From Haemonchus contortus (lineage: Eukaryota > Nematoda > Chromadorea > Rhabditida > Trichostrongylidae), in contig LS997563.1 of assembly GCA_000469685.2 (NCBI GenBank), forward strand, positions 44,628,651 to 44,692,650: a stretch of 64,000 bases of DNA, read 5' to 3'. The position numbers and the translations under genes were made by a program. Below are positions 1-13,000 of the stretch, one piece after another. The notes under the pieces were generated by a model that saw only the letters and a list, made by a program, of their open reading frames with translations, was not told the origin of the DNA and did no database searches. The stretch's first letter is position 1, and each line of letters starts with the position of its first letter.

Positions 1-85
1 AAGGGGAGAAACCAGTCCAATGAAACTCATGAAAGTCATGTGCTGCATGGATACGCAGTTGTTTGACGGGTTTCTTGGGTGATTA

Positions 86-2712
86 CAATACCCTCCCTAA
101 TTATTCAAAAAAAGGCGAAAAAGACGCGGATTCGCGTCTTTTTCGTCTTTTCTCTATAACTAGGTGAGTTTACACTTTTTTCATGTATGATGTTATATAG
201 TTCGACTCAGCTCGTCGAGGTCTATAAAATGGTGAGTTCAGAAATTGGAAAACTTTAATTTTTATGTCCTCGGTCCACCGAAGTTCCTGGGGGTACGTCA
301 TTAGCGGCGACGCTCGCCATAATTATAACCAGAAGGCATTCTACTCCATTGAAAGTATTCAGTGAGTTGTAGGGCAGCTGTCATATTTGAAAACTGAGCA
401 GAAAGTAGACCATTGCATTATTCATGCTTTTCTGATCATTTTGGTACCATTTTTTTCCGAAATGGACGAATTCAGTCGTGCACCATTCTTGAACGATAGC
501 GACTTTTCAATTTGAGAAATAGCAAATATGAGTTGATTCTCACTGCTAGTAAATGATCTACCTACTCTTCAGAAATAGTGGTTCCCTACAGTATGCATAT
601 TGTATGCACGAGTTCAATAGAAACAGAGTTTTTATCGCCCAAATTCCGGTTTGCAGCATATTTTCGCACAAAACACACGTTTTCTTGCGTTTTCAAGTAG
701 GATTTTCGATGTTCATAAGGAAGTTACGCCTATCATCGAAAGTGTTCATACTAAACTTTTTGTGAACAACCATGGATATGAGTAATAGTTACTTGTTTGG
801 ATCCTCAGGCTTCATAAATAGCTTCCGATCTCAGCCCAAAGCACAGGAGACTGAACCACATATTTTTTTATTTGAAGTAAACGTATGAAATCCTACACCG
901 TTAAAATCCATTTCCAAAAAGCTATTCAGCGGTATAAAAATCACTTAACGAATCACACTTCGAATTAACACCTTTAGCACCGTCATTCCATTCTACTCCG
1001 CCACTCGGCCACTCAATTAGGCATGTGGCTCGAGTGGCCGAGGCAGCATATTGATTGATTGCCTGTTTGCTTTGATGTGCGCCATCAATCGAACATTCTT
1101 AGAAATTTGCTCTCGTGATTGAATGTGCACAATTCTAACACGCAACTGTTTCACCTCGCTTTGCAAAACAAGATGATTTTCAAGAAATGTAAGTTTTTTG
1201 TGACAACTCCTCCCACAACGCGAATTTTTCGTAGTAATTGTGGATGTTCTTGTGTTTGCAACAAAAACTTTGCAACTTGAATAATTGTATCACAACCATG
1301 CTCACTAGTAAGAGATAATAGCGGCTGCATTTGAATGTGTAGGTTGTAAAATAGTTTACGACTGCGGCACCATTAGTAGGCAGGCTATTGTCGAGGTGCG
1401 AAGAAACTCCTCCGGTAGTTACTGTGGGAGCCGCTAAGGTCGAGGGACAATACGTGGGATCGACTCAAGGTGCTGTAACAGCTTCTGTGGAAAGACGATG
1501 CATCATCGGCTCCCAGAAATGTACAAGGTGGAAATGATACAAATGCAAACGAGAAATACGACCATCACTTCATAAAATGAATTCCAAAAGTATGACTCAA
1601 CCCCAGTAGAAAAGAAATATCGTAATCTGCAATGTGAGGTTTATTGGAAACAGTTGCGTGTTAGAATTGTGCACATTCAATCACGAGAGCAAATTTCTAA
1701 GAATATTCGATTGATGGCGCACATCAAAGCAAACAGGCAATCAATCAATATGCTGCCTCGGCCACTCGAGCCACATGCCTAATTGAGTGGCCGAGTGGCG
1801 GAGTAGAATGGAATTATGGTGCTAAAGGTGTTAATTCGAAGTGTGATTCGTTAAGTGATTTTTATACCGCTGAATAGCTTTTTGGAAATGGTTTTTGACG
1901 GTGTAGGATTTCATACGTTTACTTCAAATAAAAAATATGTGGTTCAGTCTTCTGTGCTTTGTGCTGAGATCGGAAGCTATTTATGAAACCTGAGGATTCG
2001 AACAAGTAACTATTACTCATATCCGTGGTTGTTCACAAAAAGTTTAGTATGAACACTTTCGATGATAGGCGTAACTTCCTCATGAACATCAAAAAAAACC
2101 CAATTGAAAACGCAAGAGAACGTAAGTTTTGTGCGAAAATATGCCGCAAACCGGAATTTGGACGATAAAATCTCTGTTACTATTGGACTCGTGCATACAA
2201 TATGCATACTGTAGGGAAGCACTATTTCTGAAGTGTAGGTAGATCATTTACTAGCATTGAGAATCAACTCATATTTGCTATTTCTCAAATTAAAAAGTCG
2301 CTATCGTTCAAGAATGGTGCACGACTGAATCCGTCCATTTTGAAAAAATGGTACCAAAATGATCAGAAAAGCATGAATAATGCAATGGTCTACTTTCTGC
2401 TTAGTTTTGAAATATGACAGCTGCCCTACAACTCACTGAATACTTTCAGTGGAGTAGAATGCCTTCTGGTTATAATTATGGCGAGCGTCGCCGCTAATGA
2501 CGTACCCCCAGGAACTTCGGTGGATCGAGGACTTAAAAATTAAAGTTTTCCAATTTCTGAACTCACCATTCAATAGACCTCGACGAGCTGAGTCGAACTA
2601 TATAATATCATACATGAAAAAAGTGTAAACTCACCTAGTTATAGAAAAAAGACGAAAAAGACGCGAATCCGCGTCTTTTTCGCCTTTTTTTGAATAATTA
2701 GGGAGGGTATTG
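86..2712. mobile_element. Large foldback (palindromic) element
   Basis: Two arms of about 1.07 kb (left 82-1152, right 1647-2716) are near-identical reverse complements around a 494-base unique centre (1153-1646). The outer ends read CAATACCCTCCC and its complement, with TA on both sides (84-85 and 2713-2714), which would fit a Tc1/mariner-type TA target duplication. Each arm carries a subterminal perfect 12-bp hairpin built on GAAAAAGACGCG (117-144 and 2654-2681). I see no transposase in either arm or the centre; the short frames near 553-765 and 2013-2222 are mirror positions of the two arms and not genes. It could be a non-autonomous foldback transposon or an inverted segmental duplication; the matching TA-flanked ends favour a transposon. 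Confidence 0.8.
1153..1646. other. Central spacer of the foldback element
   Basis: This is the 494-base unique segment between the two inverted arms. It has no open frame worth calling and no transposon ends of its own. A 13-base string, GCGGCACCATTAG (1364-1376), recurs once just outside the right arm (2746-2758), so part of the spacer may share an origin with the flanking DNA. Confidence 0.6.
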
Positions 2713-2716
2713 TAAT

Positions 2717-5700
2717 TGGCAGCGATAGGGACGAGTAGTTCAATCGCGGCACCATTAGATGAAGGTTGTAAAAGGAAGTTGTATTGGGCCGGATACTAGG
2801 TAATTTAGAATATACTAATAAGGGACACGGGTACAGGAATGATGAATAGCCGTGACAGCCGTATATGTACAACCAAGTGAGACAATTTTTATTACACGAG
2901 ACCATAAGACAATTCGACCAGCCGCTTGTCTAGTTCTGAGTTTTTTCTCGGAATAAACGGTAGGTAGTGGTCGGCAGTTTGGGAGGTAATTGAAGAAAAG
3001 TTATTTTTCCGGATTCTACGGTACCCATACCTACTACATGCTCCTGACCTTCAGAAATACAGCCACTACTCAAATGTCACGAGTAGATGTCTAAATGAAT
3101 GTTCGACAGTCTGGTAGGGCTCAATCAAGAAGGGTCGTTAAACTACAGTGCTCTCGTGTCACATAGAAAATCTACACGGAGGAGCTGTAGGCGATTAATC
3201 GGTGCTTACAGAGTAGGCGGTCCGAAGCTGGTTTACTCTGCTTGGCGTAAGTAATTCGCCTGTTATTGGAGATAGTGGACATAACATGGACATAATCCAA
3301 TGATCATTCTCCATAGGATGCAATTCGGATCGCAGGTTTAAGTCTGTTTTGAAAAATTTAACAAAAATTGCTCCAAAAAAGTAGATTTAACTGTTTAAAT
3401 AAAGCGGTCACCCTTCTTTTTACCACGATAGCGCCTGTGTCATCCGTGTAATCCTTTCTTCAAATAAAAGATGCTGCATTTCATATTCAAACAGTTCGGA
3501 AAATTCTGACAATTCCATAAACCATGACATTTTTTGATTTTCTCTGACTCTGGTTTGACTATCAGAGTTCATTAGGAAGCACTGGTATACAGACATCACG
3601 GGAAACCCTCGTGGTCTTTCTTCGGAACGGGTCAGGCTCTTGGTGGAACATTTGGTTTAAACACGGGCATGATGGGCATGATGAATAGGGTGTGGTAGAG
3701 GAATGGAAAGGAAGAACTTTGGTGCCAAATTGAGTTTTGGTCAATCGATATCACTTGACACCCAGCAGATTTCACAAAATTCAGTCTTTCAATCCCTCAT
3801 CGCCTTCCTTGACAATTAAATCTCATCCCTTCTTAGCCAGAGCATCCATTAGTGGTTGCCCTTTATTCGGGAAACGGACTTACGTCAATATTCCTGCCCT
3901 GACTAGGCCCATTCTGGCCAATTTATACAAGCCCTTTCCATACAACCTCGAGTTTCCCAAGCGTCCCATATTCCCCCGCCTTATTCAATAAAAAATCAAA
4001 GTTTGAAATTGTAAAAACGAAACGATACCATGCTTGTGGTAACTCCTACGTTTACTAGTTGGGAGAACCAGATCCTAATCCCAAACTGATCTCATAGGAG
4101 CTACTAGGACAAAGACTGGTTCAGATTGGTCACCTGTCAGTTTACATATTCCTCAGAAGGAACACCGGTCATTGATGTCCATATGACCTTATTTCGGTGA
4201 GTAGCTGCGGCCATATGGGGCTAGGCCATGCAAAAACGATGTGCTTCAGCAGCGTCGCCAATAAACATGAGAATACCCATGAGTGGTAGGATTAAAGGTT
4301 CAATTAACTGGATCAGCGAACATGATGGCTTGCTAGATAATTACAGTCCAACATCCGTTGGCAGTGGCAACGACACCCGCGGGGCAACAACCATAGAACA
4401 TCAGTTAGGATAGGGACTATAGGGGCATTCACCAGGGGAGATGGAAGAGTAGCTGATCCGAAAAGTGTCACCCAGAAGTTCGATCACCTTCTCTAGATAT
4501 GTAGATAGGACGTCTGCAAATCCTCATCCATTCATGGAGGAGGATAGTGGGAGGGAGGGAATAAGGGAACTGTGAAAGAAATCAGTAGATCCGTCAAAAT
4601 TGTTAAGCTGCATACAGCCTTCCAGACGGATTTTGAGGGTATGCGTGGCCGAGGCTATCCAATAAAAGCGCACTTAACATCCGCCTCAACGACCCTGAAA
4701 AACTGGTCCAATACGATCCCCCTTCACCATATCCCCAGATATGCTTTCTTGCGGCGCACATGAGAGAAGTGCATGAAAAAATTAAGCGATTCGTGGGAAC
4801 TTCCTGAGTCCTTTTTGTTCACATTCCTATACTCCCATCTCTTTTCGATCAGTCAGTCGGATCAAAGACCCGAAGCTCTCGTGGAACCTTGATGATGGTG
4901 AGCAACGCTGAGGAAGTGACAAACTATGTGGGATGAGATGATCACGTAAAATTCCCCAGAAAGAGCGTTCGGCCTACACCACTTCCCTAATGTGATGCTC
5001 CAGGTGTAAGGTGTCAGTTCGGAATCGCATTAGAATTACACAATGCTTTCCCAATATACAGTTGATTAGCCAGGGTTATCATCCTGTTGGACAGCTTTGA
5101 TAGCGACTGGCTGATTTCTGATAGAAGAAAGGCATGGCCGCTTTGGGAGAGATCGGATCCTGGACGTGACCAAGAAGTATGTACACTTCAATGGCGCCAC
5201 ACACCATTCTTCTCTCTCACGCAATGCTCGGCCACCTTCTAGTAATCGGATACCAAGGAAATTTACAGAATTGCTCTATAGGAAACACAGTGTCAACAAT
5301 TGAAATGAGACAGCTCTCCATCACTTACTCAAATCATACTAAGAGATTATTCAGAACCGGCACTAATGCCGTGGAGATAGACAGATAGGCAGAGGCAGAG
5401 GGCTATGCTTCGATAGAGGGGCGAAGAGAAAAGGCTTTTGTCAGATGATGGAAAATGTAAATAGTGTGGATATAACGGTTAATGGAAAACGTATTTTGTC
5501 GTTAATCAATACCGTTTTTTGGGGTAGCCCCATTTGATTTTCACCCACAATCCTAGTCAAGTTTTGAATGCCTATGTGGCACAAATAATAGCTTTCTGTG
5601 TCGATGCGACGCCCAAATCAGTTAATTTTATTCTCTTACACAGATCTGAAAGTAGTCAATCGACTTCAAAACACTGGAAACCTTGGTTGGCCAGGATTCG

Positions 5701-5767
5701 ATCTGTGGACCATGTGTGGTATGATATTGCGTCACCTGCCTCTAAATCTTTTTCGCGATAGTGTAGA
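2717..5767. other. Intergenic, no supportable gene
   Basis: Only short frames occur here. The most protein-like is 3737-3991 plus (about 84 codons, rich in Pro and Phe), which ends in a TAA inside a CAATAAAAAATC string, but it has no recognisable domain and no convincing splice context. No tRNA, inverted-repeat element or SINE copy was recognised. Confidence 0.5.
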
Positions 5768-5775
5768 TATGAATA

Positions 5776-6068
5776 AAAGGATAGAGTTTTGGCGTCAATC
5801 AATCCCGTCTGAGAGATGCGCCCCCGCACTCGACTTCCACTCAGAATCGTAGTGGCGTAATGAGTGCGTATGTGGCCTATACAATGACTTGCGGTGGCCA
5901 GCCGATGTAAAAGTCAGGGCTTTCATCCTCCCAGACGAGTCTGGTACCAATTCACCGACCACGGAGGGATGGAGGGCTTGGTTGGCCTAGGCGGGCATCG
6001 ATCCGGGATTCGAACCCCAGACCGTGCGTGTGATATAGTGCGCCACTTGCCACTACACCACCTCCGCC
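5776..6068 (-). repeat. tRNA-derived SINE, near full length
   Basis: On the minus strand it starts with GGCGGAGGTGGTGTAGTGG, which holds a perfect pol III A box (TGGTGTAGTGG), followed by a B-box region with GGTTCGAATCC. The tRNA-unrelated body carries the family landmarks: a CGTCTGGGAGGAT-type block, a CACTCATTACGCCACTACG block and CGACTTCCATT-type complements. It ends in a TTTATCC-type tail. TATGAATA occurs near both ends (5768-5775 and 6077-6084) and may be a decayed target duplication. Confidence 0.85.
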
Positions 6069-6097
6069 TTTAAAGGTATGAATATAACGATATAATA

Positions 6098-7020
6098 TTA
6101 GGTTGATGCATAATTATTGCGGATTTTTTCGCGGCTTTTTCTCTCTCGATAGAATTCGAATTTTAAGTTCGGGTTTTTTCTAGAAATGACCTACTTGATT
6201 TCATCTACAAGAATATACTCAAAAAACCATCCGCATATTCGCAAAATTAGGCTTTACTACTTCGAGAAAGATTGGAAGGTGGCACAGTCATTCCGCGATC
6301 TCAGTAACTTTCCAGCGATCGTTCATTAGGTTATCTAGTGAAAGTACACATGACTTCCTCGAGGTCAAAACACGATTATTTTGATATTTTCTATTTTCCC
6401 TGCACTTTACCTGCCTCTATATATTACAATTATATTAGCTGCACAATTATTGCGGATTTTTCCCAGCAAGTTTTACTCAAAGAAACTGCAGAAATACTGA
6501 GCAAAGACATATTCAAATAATTACTCCGGAACTTATTCACCGTCTACGTCAAGCACTGCTTCCCATTGATTAGTTAGTCGGATCCCGAAAGCCAAGAAGT
6601 TTTGATCCTTACGGGCGATCCACGCCTTGACATCGGCCATCAAGTCCTCCAAATCGACGTAACTTCTATTCTCTAGCCATTTTTTCGGCGAACGGTTGAC
6701 GTTATAATCCATAAAAGTTTCTGCTGGTGAATATGGCAGATTTAGGGGCAGATCCCATTTCTTGGTTGGCTCTGGCTTGTTGTTCGATCGCCGATTTGAT
6801 CGCCGAAAAGTTACTGAGATCGCGGAATGTCTGTGCCACCTTCCAATCTTTCTCGAAGTAGTAAAGCCTAATTTCGCGAATATGCGTATGGTTTATTGAG
6901 TATATCCTTGTAGAGGAAATAAATTAGATCATTTCTAGAAAAAATCCGAACTAAACATTCAAGTTCTATCACGCGAAAAAAAGCCGCGAAAAAATCCGCA
7001 ATAATTATGCATCAACCTAA
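6098..7020 (-). mobile_element. Rearranged mariner-like element relic
   Basis: The ends are TTAGGTTGATGCATAATTAT and its complement, the classic mariner terminal motif, flanked by TA at 6096-6097 and 7021-7022. The right 223 bases (6798-7020) are a transposon 5' end on the minus strand, and the left 223 bases (6098-6320) are an inverted copy of the same 5' end. Between them lie a C-terminal transposase fragment (about 6533-6774) and a second, internal 3'-type terminal repeat near 6434-6460 (AATTATTGCGGATTTTT). The element therefore has two 5' ends pointing outward and cannot encode a full transposase. Confidence 0.85.
6533..6774 (-). pseudogene. Mariner transposase C-terminal fragment
   Basis: An open frame of about 80 codons ending in TAA translates to a typical mariner tail: a YSP motif, then SPKKWLENRSY, then DVKAWIARKDQNF and a final NQWEAVLDVDGE. 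In mariner transposases the YSPD aspartate is the third catalytic residue of the DD34D triad; here that position reads YSPA, so even an intact copy would be inactive. The N-terminal part survives only as short pieces in the two inverted arms (for example RLYYFEKDWKVAQTF on the right arm). Confidence 0.8.
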
Positions 7021-7022
7021 TA

Positions 7023-10000
7023 GTTACATCCTTTACGTTCAAAGGCATCATTCTGTCAAAGTTGATCAATACCACAACTAATGAATGATTTCAAAAATAA
7101 CTCCGCCTGTAAAGAAGTCTGCTGAGGAAGCTGCCAAGGCTCTACATCGCTTGAAATGCCAACAGATTTGATACTGGTTGACCTTATGAATGCAAAGATA
7201 AAGTAGTGTGGTCAAATCAGAGCTTGCCGTAATTTTGAACCCAGTTTAACAAAGTCCGTCAAGAGGATTGCATACAAGAAAGATGAAGTAGGCAATGGTT
7301 CCAACCCTACTTTGTTCAGCGCTAAAAACAACAAGTTCACCCGCTTTTGAAAATGGAAGTTCACTAAGCGTGGGAGTGGGCGGGCATTCATCATGGAAGT
7401 TCCAACAAAATTAGTTTTTTTCGAGAAACAAAGCAAACAGTGTGGCGTCACTTCTGGATGAATCAATATCGGAGCTTAATGGAAAGGGTATGAACAAAAT
7501 CTTTTCCATGAAAGAAAAAGTGGTCAGGATCGATGAAGCAAATACCAAGGGACACAGAAAGTTTGAATCTGCTGTGGGAGAAAGAGAAAAAGAAGAGCTG
7601 AGAAGAATCAGGCTAATCAGTCTGGTTCAGAAAGCCTATGAACATCAATCCGAGCCGTTCCCGGAAATTCTTTGTATCAGTGCAATCCAAACAGGAAATG
7701 TGGCCCCGACGCAAAAAGGAATAAAGGAAGTGTCAGCAAATCTCAAGCTCAGCTAGTCCCCATTCTCCCCTAACACGGTCAGAGAGTCAGTCGTGTGTTA
7801 GCGAGCAAGTACATGTTTGTGATGCATGGGAGAGGAGTGTGGGAGGGATAGGAGAAGAGTTGTGGCCAACACGTCTTTGCTTTGATTCTATATTCTCATT
7901 TCGTAGACGATGAAAAACAAACAAGTGCCCAGCTGGGAGGTCTGAAACACCCAAGCTACGGTACGTTCGAGCAGCAATTCACAACACAGCCCGGGTCCTC
8001 GTTGAAATCGAACGAACAAACTCCGTTGGACTGTACAAAGTGCGAGCAAACAGCAAGTAAGAGATCATTATTACCCTTTGTCCTATGCCAGGCTTTCATT
8101 GCAAGATGAATTGGGGTTTCATACTGGCAACGGATGGCTTTAGCTAGCCAAGGCGGATACGCACTTTCAGACAAAGTATGTTCCCCCACCCCATCACGAA
8201 ATTTAGCGATGGTATCCATCAGTGATATAGAGAAAACGTCAAGTCAAATAGATGGAAAACGGCAGAACTGGTACGAAACCAGTTGTGGGCAGATGATCTT
8301 GATAAAAGAACCCTCTATCCTCAGAAAATACAGCTCGCCCGTACCTATCGTAAGTTTTTCTGCAATCGAATGCACTTGACACCAAAGTGGCTCCATAGGG
8401 TAGAAGATTGATCAGCTGTACTTTACCTTTCCTAAATTTCAAGCGACGGGGGTATTGCATGACTACAGGGAGCGGGAGCATGTCAGGCTAGTGGCAAAGT
8501 CACCAACTGGCACTTTCCCTTGCACTATCCGATTTCCATAGGTACTTGACCCCAATGTGAGGATCGACCGATATGTTCATGACTACCGCTCAGAGGATCC
8601 GACGAATGACTAAAAACGAATGCTGGACTCCTCCTCTGGAGAGGAAGGGGTGTCCAGGGGGACAGGAAGAGTACTTGCGAGTGTTCGGGATAATTCATTC
8701 ATGGACGTGTTGACAGCCTTGATGAAGGGTTCCTGTGCATTTTATTTGAGGGCTGTTTACTTGACTGCAGTAATTTTTTCTCTGTTCCTCACATATCGGA
8801 TTTCCTCCTGAAACCTGAGACTATAGAAAAAACAAATCCAGATGTTAATGAGAAGGCATATGAGCTCATTGCATGTGAACCATTGCAAAGTCCAATCCAT
8901 TGATTGCCTTTTTTAGTTCAAATATTCGATCGGCAGGGTGTAAAATCGCGTGGAACTCGGAGTGCTCGTACCCGGGACATCTCCGATAAGGAAAAACTGT
9001 TCCGATCGATCCTAAGTTGCTGGAAATTAGTCTTTTTCTCACAGAATGTCTGTCATTGAAGATGATGGAACTGGAAAGTCACAGAGAAGAAACTGAGATG
9101 AAATGAATGGGAATGAGAGGAATAAGAGCAAAAAAGGAAGTAATAAATGAATACAAGCAATCGATTACTGTTGCAGAACATCGAAGTATCGTGAGAGAAA
9201 ACCAGCAAAGCGTTCGACCGACAGACAGATGGATGGCTGGCTGGCTGGCTGTTTCAGCGGGGGGAACAGGAGACATGAACGGGGCGGCTGTGAGGGCGGT
9301 GGTGGGGCGAAGACAACGCGAACGTTTCGTCGTCGATGAGATGTTTTCGATGGGGTTGGTGGTGGTGTCTGTTGAGCGCTGCGCTAGAAGAGTCTGACCT
9401 AATTTCACGTAATTAACGCAACAAAGCGGTAAGTGACGCAGCGAATTACCTACTTGTATACGTCATTTAATAGGTTTCTAGTCTACTCTCGACATTTCGT
9501 GCCAAGACCTTCCAAGGGGTGTTCTTCGATCGAGAAATCGTTCTTAAGTAGTACATCCTCGAGGTTGGTTCTCAATATTTGAGTGTTTTTGGCGAAAAAA
9601 TGTTGTCAAGAGGGTTTCGATCCAGGTTTGTTGGAACTGGAGTTTAAATATAACATCTGAAAATTGGTCTAGTTACTCTAACCGTAACCTTTAAATATGT
9701 AAATTTTGACACCAAGCCAATCAGTGGACGAAAATTCAAGAAATGAACTACACAGAGGTACGGTAATCGAAATTCGAAACCCAGAAAAGAAAAATCGAGT
9801 CCAGCGAATTCGAGGATAGGGATGCAGCAGAGGATGTATCCCTGAATGGTAATATCTGTCAAGGGTAGGAGGAATTGGTAAGTGACATACGGGAAAGCAG
9901 CGAAAACCTAGATACGGGACCAAGACATCGAAGTCACATGGACGGGGAAGTAGCTTATGATGCAATCATCAGAGCTCGTCTTTCAAAAAGTGGTATAAAG

Positions 10001-13000
10001 AATTTCGCTTACCGATGCCAGTTTGCCGTTGGCCTCATTAAGATTCCCATATTAACGTGGAGAACTTCAAATGCCTTTTTTAGTGGTCAATTTTCAATCT
10101 TGATTGGGAAAATGTCATTTAAATTACAGTGAAAAAAGTCAAAAAGTTCCTGCATCTACGATCTTGCTGCACTTTGAATGTCACTTGCTCGCCTCATCAC
10201 TTTTTTAATCACCGTCGGCAAAGCAAGTCAGCATTTGCGCCGCATGTACAGCAGGATTGAAGGTAGTAGGTTCAAACGAAAATACCCCTTTTCAATCCAA
10301 ACAATCGTTCAAAACGGGCTAACCCAGTAAGCAATAATTCATGCCTTCAAATTATGGAGGAAATTGATGAGATTGACAGGAGATGAAAAACCGCTTCAGA
10401 TATTTGTCATATATTGGACTCCCATTAGGATTCGTCGAGCTATTTTAAAGCTGGTCCCGCAAATATTATTGCCACAATGATAAAAGTGTGAACATTTTCG
10501 GGGCGGAATTACCTGGCATCGGATTTGACAGTTGTCCTATGTCACCATTTTCGAGACAACTGTCAACCAGAAAGGAGAAACTGAGCAAAATGGAGAAAGG
10601 AGGAGTCATAAGCTCATTGTCAGCCGATTCCAAGCGGGCAGTCACAATAGTTGGTGAATTCACGCGAGCCGCAGCTACTGATTCCTGCCTTAACCAAACC
10701 GGCCCGTGAGTTTCAACAGTCAACAGCCGGCCATGCTTGGTGATGAGGCTTTGAAACATAAGTGATATGCTCTGGACTGACAGCAAAAAGGTTGTAATCC
10801 AAGACCAATGTTATGGGCATTTCTAGGGTGGGATTTTCTGACATCTAATTCGGCAAGTGTCTCAGAACAACGACTCTTAAGACGAGTGCCAGCTAATGGG
10901 GATTGATTGTCTGACAGATCAGCCGGCTACACCGTTCCATCACTGTAGAGGTAAGTTCATGCTTGCTACCCTACTAAAACCGGCCCGTGAATCCCAATAG
11001 ACAATAGTCAGCCGTGCCTAGTGATGAGGCTTCAAAGCAGTGTGGAATAAGCCTTAGATCGCCAGTCACGGCTTTGCAAAGCGACAAAAGCTGCAGTCAT
11101 TGAATGCATTCATTCATTTTGGCGAACGACAGCTGCACGACCGGCAGGCAGAATATGCAGACGTAATGGAGAGAATGTTAGGAAATAGCTGAAATCCCAT
11201 AAAAGCACACATTACGGTATCTACCGTAATCGCATTTTTATGTACTATTCTCATCTAACGTTAAGATTTCTTAGCAATTTCACGCGATTACGTCGTTTTA
11301 TGGTTTTTCTTAGTCTTTTGTTTTAATGTCTTGCTTTGATGTGTGAGAATTGTTATCGCCATCTGTCTACGAATAAGCAATGAAGCATCGATAACGATCT
11401 TGATGTGCACAGTGATTAAGCAGACCCATAGTGTTAAGAAATGTAATGTGAAAGCGTTCAAAAGGCTAGAAGTTGGGACCATCTTGTTGAGAAGGACAAT
11501 GGGTAGCGATGTGGACACAGACTAACATCAATGTACGGTGAGGCAGAGACAAAATGATCCTTCGATAGGGTCCTTCTGCAAAAAATCATACTCGAACGGG
11601 ACTCTAAACTGAACCAGCTTTCTTGGCACAAGAAGAAACAAATACAAAAACGTCAGAATGGCGTCACTAAGATAATCTCCTCCAATTCTCATTGGAACGG
11701 TCTCTAAGACGGATGGCCGATTCTTTTCCCATCGCCTTATAACAGGATATATTCATGAATTTACCCAAGGTGGGTCCGTTTTGGGATCAATCCAATAAAG
11801 AGCACAAATTCTGACTGCACTGGTTCCAATTTAGCAGCAGCGAATATAAAAGACAATGGTATACTCGCAAGAAGATTGACGAGGACCTAAAACTGAATCG
11901 TGGCGAAATATTTCCAAATTAAGAAAAAAATGCGTGAGATTGCATGTGGACAGATGTGAGAAGATTTTGAATGCTCGCTAGTCAAACTGAAATTCCGGAG
12001 CCACAGAATTTCAATTCTATCAATGGAACATGCTTCATGAATATGTAAGTGTTCAAGCTTGGAAGTCTAGAATTCTTTCAGCAGCATGGGAGAGTTTTTC
12101 TCCATAGAATTTTTGTTGAGATTCTAGATGATGGAGCATCGCGATTTGCTTCAGTTTAAGCCATGCAATAAAAATTCACAAAAATTTTGTACTGGGTAAT
12201 TGAGCTAGCTCGGGTCCTACATATGAATCATAGACAATTCTACGTTTTTCTTATATCCATCAAGGCCTCTGATCAATTTCAATGAAGATAGATTCCCTAA
12301 ATTTTAAAAATTTTTCTTTCCCTAAACTTTTCTCCTTTGAATTCTCGATAAACTCACCTCCCATTAGAATGTTGGAGAAGAAGAGCTGGAAAGCCTCAAG
12401 CAAAGAGCAGAAGTTCTCAGAAGAACTCATTCGATTAAGCTCGACTGAATATACAGAAAAATACGGAAGTGGGAAAATCGATTCTAAATTGAATTCGGGA
12501 CCAATTTCATTCAATTTTAAAGGCGCTGAAAAATGACAGCAGGACGGAACCAGCTCTCAAGGATGATGAAGAGTGCGATGACGGGAATGAGAAAGAGGGC
12601 GTGAATCGATATCACGTCACTGGGACAGACGTCACCATCATCCAGTAAGATGCCCTGAAGTTCGATGGAGCAGTAGAAACAAACAGCTTTCCACTGTTGT
12701 CCTCACATACCCCTTTACATGAAACTACCCTATGTAATCCAGAAGCGGCATCTTCAGGAGAACCTCATCCATGAGTTTGGAAAGATCTCCTAGGAAAATA
12801 TACCTTCTCATAGAAATGATTTAAAGGAGTGCAAGAAGGAGAGAAGTGCGATCAAATGAAAGGAATCGTGGGCGTAGTCATAGCCAGCCTTGATTGGGGG
12901 GAAAACCTGATTTTTTGTCACATGGATGGGCAATGATGGCACCATGTGGTACTGGTTGTAACGAAAGTATAAAAACATAATAAAAAAGTAGTCAAATGGG

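Noticed and set aside
553..2222. Frames of about 70 codons in the foldback arms (553-765 plus, 2013-2222 minus)
   Set aside because: They are mirror images of the same palindromic DNA, differ by frameshifts between arms and encode nothing recognisable.
9079..9408. Overlapping frames on both strands (109 and 96 codons)
   Set aside because: GC-rich, simple-repeat-containing patch lacking stops on both strands; no domain and no splice context.
12260..12536. 84-codon frames on both strands
   Set aside because: Open on both strands over the same AT-rich DNA, low complexity, no recognisable domain.
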